Positions 61,750 to 64,000 of a stretch of 64,000 bases of DNA are shown one piece after another. Source of the stretch: an uncultured Pelagibacteraceae bacterium. GTDB lineage: Bacteria > Pseudomonadota > Alphaproteobacteria > Pelagibacterales > Pelagibacteraceae. The notes beneath the pieces were generated by a model. The model saw only the letters and a list, made by a program, of their open reading frames with translations. It was not told where the DNA came from and did no database searches. The stretch lies in the NCBI GenBank assembly GCA_902557995.1, contig CACECL010000001.1:62001-126000 (forward strand), written 5' to 3'. The position numbers were made by a program, and so were the translations under genes. How positions within the stretch are numbered: position 1 is the stretch's first letter; the number at the start of each line of letters is the position of its first letter.

Positions 61750-63012
61750 ATGAGCTCTGAAACAAAACAAATTTTAACAACTGACGGAATACCTCTAGAG
61801 GTCAGTTTAAAAAAAGCAGAAAAGAAGAATAAGATAAAAGCATTTCTTCTAGTAGCTCCTTTATTATTATTTTTAATCATCACTTATATATTTCCGATTG
61901 GAGAAATGTTTACTAGAAGTATTGATGACAAAATGATTACTAATATGCTTCCAAAAACATTTAAGGAAATGGAAAGTTGGGATGGTCAAGAGCTACCACC
62001 AGAAGAAGTTTTTTCTGCTTTTTATTATGATTATAAAGCACTTGTTGAAAAACAAGAACATGGAAAACTTGGTCAACGATTAAATAAAGAAAAAAACGGC
62101 TTTAATTCAACAACCAAAAGACTGTTTAGAAATATTAAAAGAAAAAAAATTGATGAGTCTATAAGTATCAAAGAACAAATAATTAAAGTACACCCAAATT
62201 GGAACAAGGTAGAGTATTGGCAGGCGATCAAAAGAACTGCACCACCTTACACTTTAGCAAAATACCTTAAAGGTATGGACATGTATTACGCTCCAGATGG
62301 AAGCATTGTTCAAGTGGATGAAGATAGAAGAATTCATAGAATTCTTTGGCTCAGAACACTAGAAATTGCGTTTTTTGTAACTTTATTTTGTTTTTTAATG
62401 GGATATCCAATAGCTCACTTATTGGCTACACTACCAATGAAGTATTCAAATCTGTTGATGATTTGTGTTCTTCTTCCATTTTGGACTTCATTATTAGTTA
62501 GAACCGCAAGTTGGATGATTTTGCTACAACAACAAGGGGTCGTTAATGATTTCTTTGTAATGATAGGATTAGTTGCAGACGATAATAGACCGGAAATGAT
62601 GTACAACAAAGTTGGAACTTACGTGGCCATGACACAAATATTATTGCCTTTTATGGTTCTTCCACTTTACAGTGTTATGAAAACAATCTCACCTAGTTTA
62701 ATGAGAGCAGGAAAATCTTTAGGAGGAACTCCTTTCGTCGCATTTTGGAAGGTTTATTTCCCATTAACTATTCCAGGTATAGGAGCAGGATGTTTGTTAG
62801 TATTTATTTTGGCGATTGGATATTACATTACTCCAGCATTAGTAGGTGGAGCATCTGGGACTTTAATAAGTAATCAAATTGCATTCCATATGAAACAAAC
62901 TTTAGATTGGAGCTTTGCTTCTGCGATGGGATTAATGTTGTTAACTGGAGTTTTAGTCATTTATTGGATTTATAATAAACTAGTTGGAGTAGATAATATT
63001 AAATTAGGATAA
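61750..63012 (+). CDS. PotB-type ABC transporter permease with long periplasmic insert
   Basis: Inner-membrane permease of 420 residues, against about 280 for PotB. A first membrane helix at about 32-52 is followed by a charged region of about 140 residues (55-195). The core then resumes at LEIAFFVTLFCFLMGYPIAHLLATLP. The ATPase-docking loop is RAGKSLGGTPFVAFWKVYFPLTIPG near 317-341 (quoted in part: GKSLGGTPFVAFWKVY). The long first loop has few hydrophobic residues and ends near PDGSIVQVDEDRRIHR. The ATG follows the terminator T-run directly. Confidence 0.87.
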   Translation: MSSETKQILTTDGIPLEVSLKKAEKKNKIKAFLLVAPLLLFLIITYIFPIGEMFTRSIDDKMITNMLPKTFKEMESWDGQELPPEEVFSAFYYDYKALVEKQEHGKLGQRLNKEKNGFNSTTKRLFRNIKRKKIDESISIKEQIIKVHPNWNKVEYWQAIKRTAPPYTLAKYLKGMDMYYAPDGSIVQVDEDRRIHRILWLRTLEIAFFVTLFCFLMGYPIAHLLATLPMKYSNLLMICVLLPFWTSLLVRTASWMILLQQQGVVNDFFVMIGLVADDNRPEMMYNKVGTYVAMTQILLPFMVLPLYSVMKTISPSLMRAGKSLGGTPFVAFWKVYFPLTIPGIGAGCLLVFILAIGYYITPALVGGASGTLISNQIAFHMKQTLDWSFASAMGLMLLTGVLVIYWIYNKLVGVDNIKLG

Positions 63013-63014
63013 AT

Positions 63015-63869
63015 ATGGCATTACCAAGTTATACAGAAACGCGTTATAGAATTTGGCATTACGTTTATCTAGCTATTTGTTCATTTGTGTTTTTCTTTTT
63101 AATTGCACCACTATTTGTAATATTTCCATTATCTTTTAACGCTGAAGAATTTTTAGTCTTTTCTGAGGGAATGAAAAATCTTGATCCTGATGCTTTTTCT
63201 TTAAGATGGTACAAGGATATGGTCTATGGAACTAAAAACCCGTGGGGATTAGCTGCAAAAAATAGTTTTATAATTGCAATATTTGCAACTATTGGTTCAA
63301 TAATTTTGGGTACTTTGGCTGCTTTAGGATTGAGTAGTAGGCACATGCCTTATAAAGGAATTATAATGGCCACTCTTATTTCTCCAATGATTGTTCCATT
63401 AATTATATCAGGTGTTGCAATATTTTTCTTTATGGCAAAAGTAGGTTTAGCAGCAACGCATACAGGAATAGTTTTTGCTCATATAATACTAGGAACTCCA
63501 TTTGTTGTAATTACTGTAACTGCAACACTATCTGGATTTGATCATAGTGTAACAAGAGCCGCAGCAAGTTTAGGTAGTAACCCTGTAAACACATTTATGA
63601 AAATAACTCTTCCATTGATATTACCTGGTGTAATTTCAGGAGGATTGTTTGCCTTTGTGACATCTTTTGATGAAGTTGTGGTGGTGTTATTCCTGGCAGG
63701 TTTAGAGAATACAACTATTCCAATACAAATGTGGACAGGTTTAAGAGAACAGTTGAGCCCGACAATTCTTGCAGTAGCAACCTGTTTAATTCTTTTATCA
63801 ACTTTAATTCTTGTAACTGCTGAATTATTAAGAAGAAGATCTGAAAGATTAAGAGGAATAAATAGATAA
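63015..63869 (+). CDS. PotC-type ABC transporter permease
   Basis: Second inner-membrane permease of 284 residues, the usual PotC length, with six hydrophobic segments. The conserved region around APLFVIFPLSFNAEEFL near residue 31 and the SLRWYKDM motif near 64 are typical. The docking loop is RAAASLGSNPVNTFMKITLP near 179. It starts 2 nt after the PotB-type stop. It completes the transporter that begins at 59346. Confidence 0.9.
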   Translation: MALPSYTETRYRIWHYVYLAICSFVFFFLIAPLFVIFPLSFNAEEFLVFSEGMKNLDPDAFSLRWYKDMVYGTKNPWGLAAKNSFIIAIFATIGSIILGTLAALGLSSRHMPYKGIIMATLISPMIVPLIISGVAIFFFMAKVGLAATHTGIVFAHIILGTPFVVITVTATLSGFDHSVTRAAASLGSNPVNTFMKITLPLILPGVISGGLFAFVTSFDEVVVVLFLAGLENTTIPIQMWTGLREQLSPTILAVATCLILLSTLILVTAELLRRRSERLRGINR

Positions 63870-63905
63870 TTTACCCAAATAATTTATTCATATATAGAAG
63901 TTATT

Positions 63906-64000
63906 ATGGAAATTAAAAAAGTTGTAGTTATTGGCTCTGGTACAATGGGTAGTGGTATAGCGGCCCACTTATGTAATGCAGGTGTACCAGTTACCCTTTT
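63906..64000 (+). CDS. 3-hydroxyacyl-CoA dehydrogenase-type protein, 3' end outside window
   Basis: The first 31 codons are visible. They read as a Rossmann start with VVVIGSGTMGSGIAAHLCNAG, the NAD-binding motif typical of FadB/PaaH-type 3-hydroxyacyl-CoA dehydrogenases. It begins 36 nt after the PotC-type stop. Nothing beyond the nucleotide-binding motif can be judged. Confidence 0.7.
   Translation, partial: MEIKKVVVIGSGTMGSGIAAHLCNAGVPVTL

Overview
This window is a gene-dense, very AT-rich piece of a marine alphaproteobacterial chromosome. I judge it to be from the SAR11 clade (Pelagibacterales). The reasons are strong A/T codon bias, almost no intergenic DNA (no gap above about 131 bp), operons with 1-11 nt overlaps, TTG/GTG starts, and a repertoire dominated by high-affinity ABC uptake systems and small-molecule catabolic enzymes. 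No rRNA, tRNA, IS element, prophage or CRISPR array was found. Layout, left to right: (1) 1-5050, the end of a peptide-type (family 5) ABC operon: binding protein (cut by the window edge), two permeases and a fused double ATPase. (2) 5152-12169, leuA fused transcriptionally to the cell-shape/elongation genes mreB-mreC-mreD-mrdA(PBP2)-rodA. (3) 12213-17811, a tight six-gene operon: FAD amino-acid dehydrogenase, EamA exporter, 2-hydroxyacid dehydrogenase, histone-deacetylase-family amidohydrolase, msrB and a DUF1479 oxygenase. It is closed by convergent grxC and a TIGR03643 protein. (4) 18429-19097, a LysE exporter behind a hairpin leader that hides its Shine-Dalgarno. (5) 19184-24983, a complete branched-chain/amide-type ABC system plus azlC-azlD. 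(6) 25023-33074, glaH (glutarate hydroxylase), a ProC-like reductase, a second Liv-type ABC system whose binding protein lies convergently downstream, a 23-codon ORF and an MFS carrier. (7) 33182-38898 (minus strand), a five-gene operon encoding a flavin monooxygenase, a ThDP enzyme, an AA_synth protein, an alpha/beta hydrolase and an aldehyde dehydrogenase, whose pathway I cannot name. (8) 39004-41873 (minus strand), an IPNS-type oxygenase and two tandem EamA permeases. (9) 41937-53425, a quaternary-amine island. It holds an agmatinase-family hydrolase, a choline-dehydrogenase-like GMC enzyme, a PhnZ/TmpB-like HD oxygenase, a TauD-family dioxygenase, a hot-dog thioesterase, a dehydrocarnitine-cleaving BKACE enzyme, L-carnitine dehydrogenase, an SDR, the ProXWV betaine transporter and a gamma-butyrobetaine-dioxygenase-like enzyme. 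(10) 53420-57327 (minus strand), EamA, a beta-hydroxyacid dehydrogenase, an aldehyde dehydrogenase and a GDPD phosphodiesterase. (11) 57385-63869, an ectoine-hydrolase-like pair with a polyamine/opine-type ABC transporter, and the first codons of a 3-hydroxyacyl-CoA dehydrogenase at the right edge. How the genes work together: region 9 reads as uptake of carnitine and betaines, hydroxylation of gamma-butyrobetaine to carnitine, and conversion to glycine betaine. It also contains an unexplained oxygenase pair (TauD plus PhnZ-like HD) whose relatives cleave C-P bonds to give glycine, or glycine betaine in the TmpAB case. This and the five-gene operon in region 7 are the best candidates for undescribed chemistry. 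A recurrent regulatory device is a strong hairpin directly after the ABC binding-protein gene and before the permease gene (four cases), probably to make binding protein in excess.
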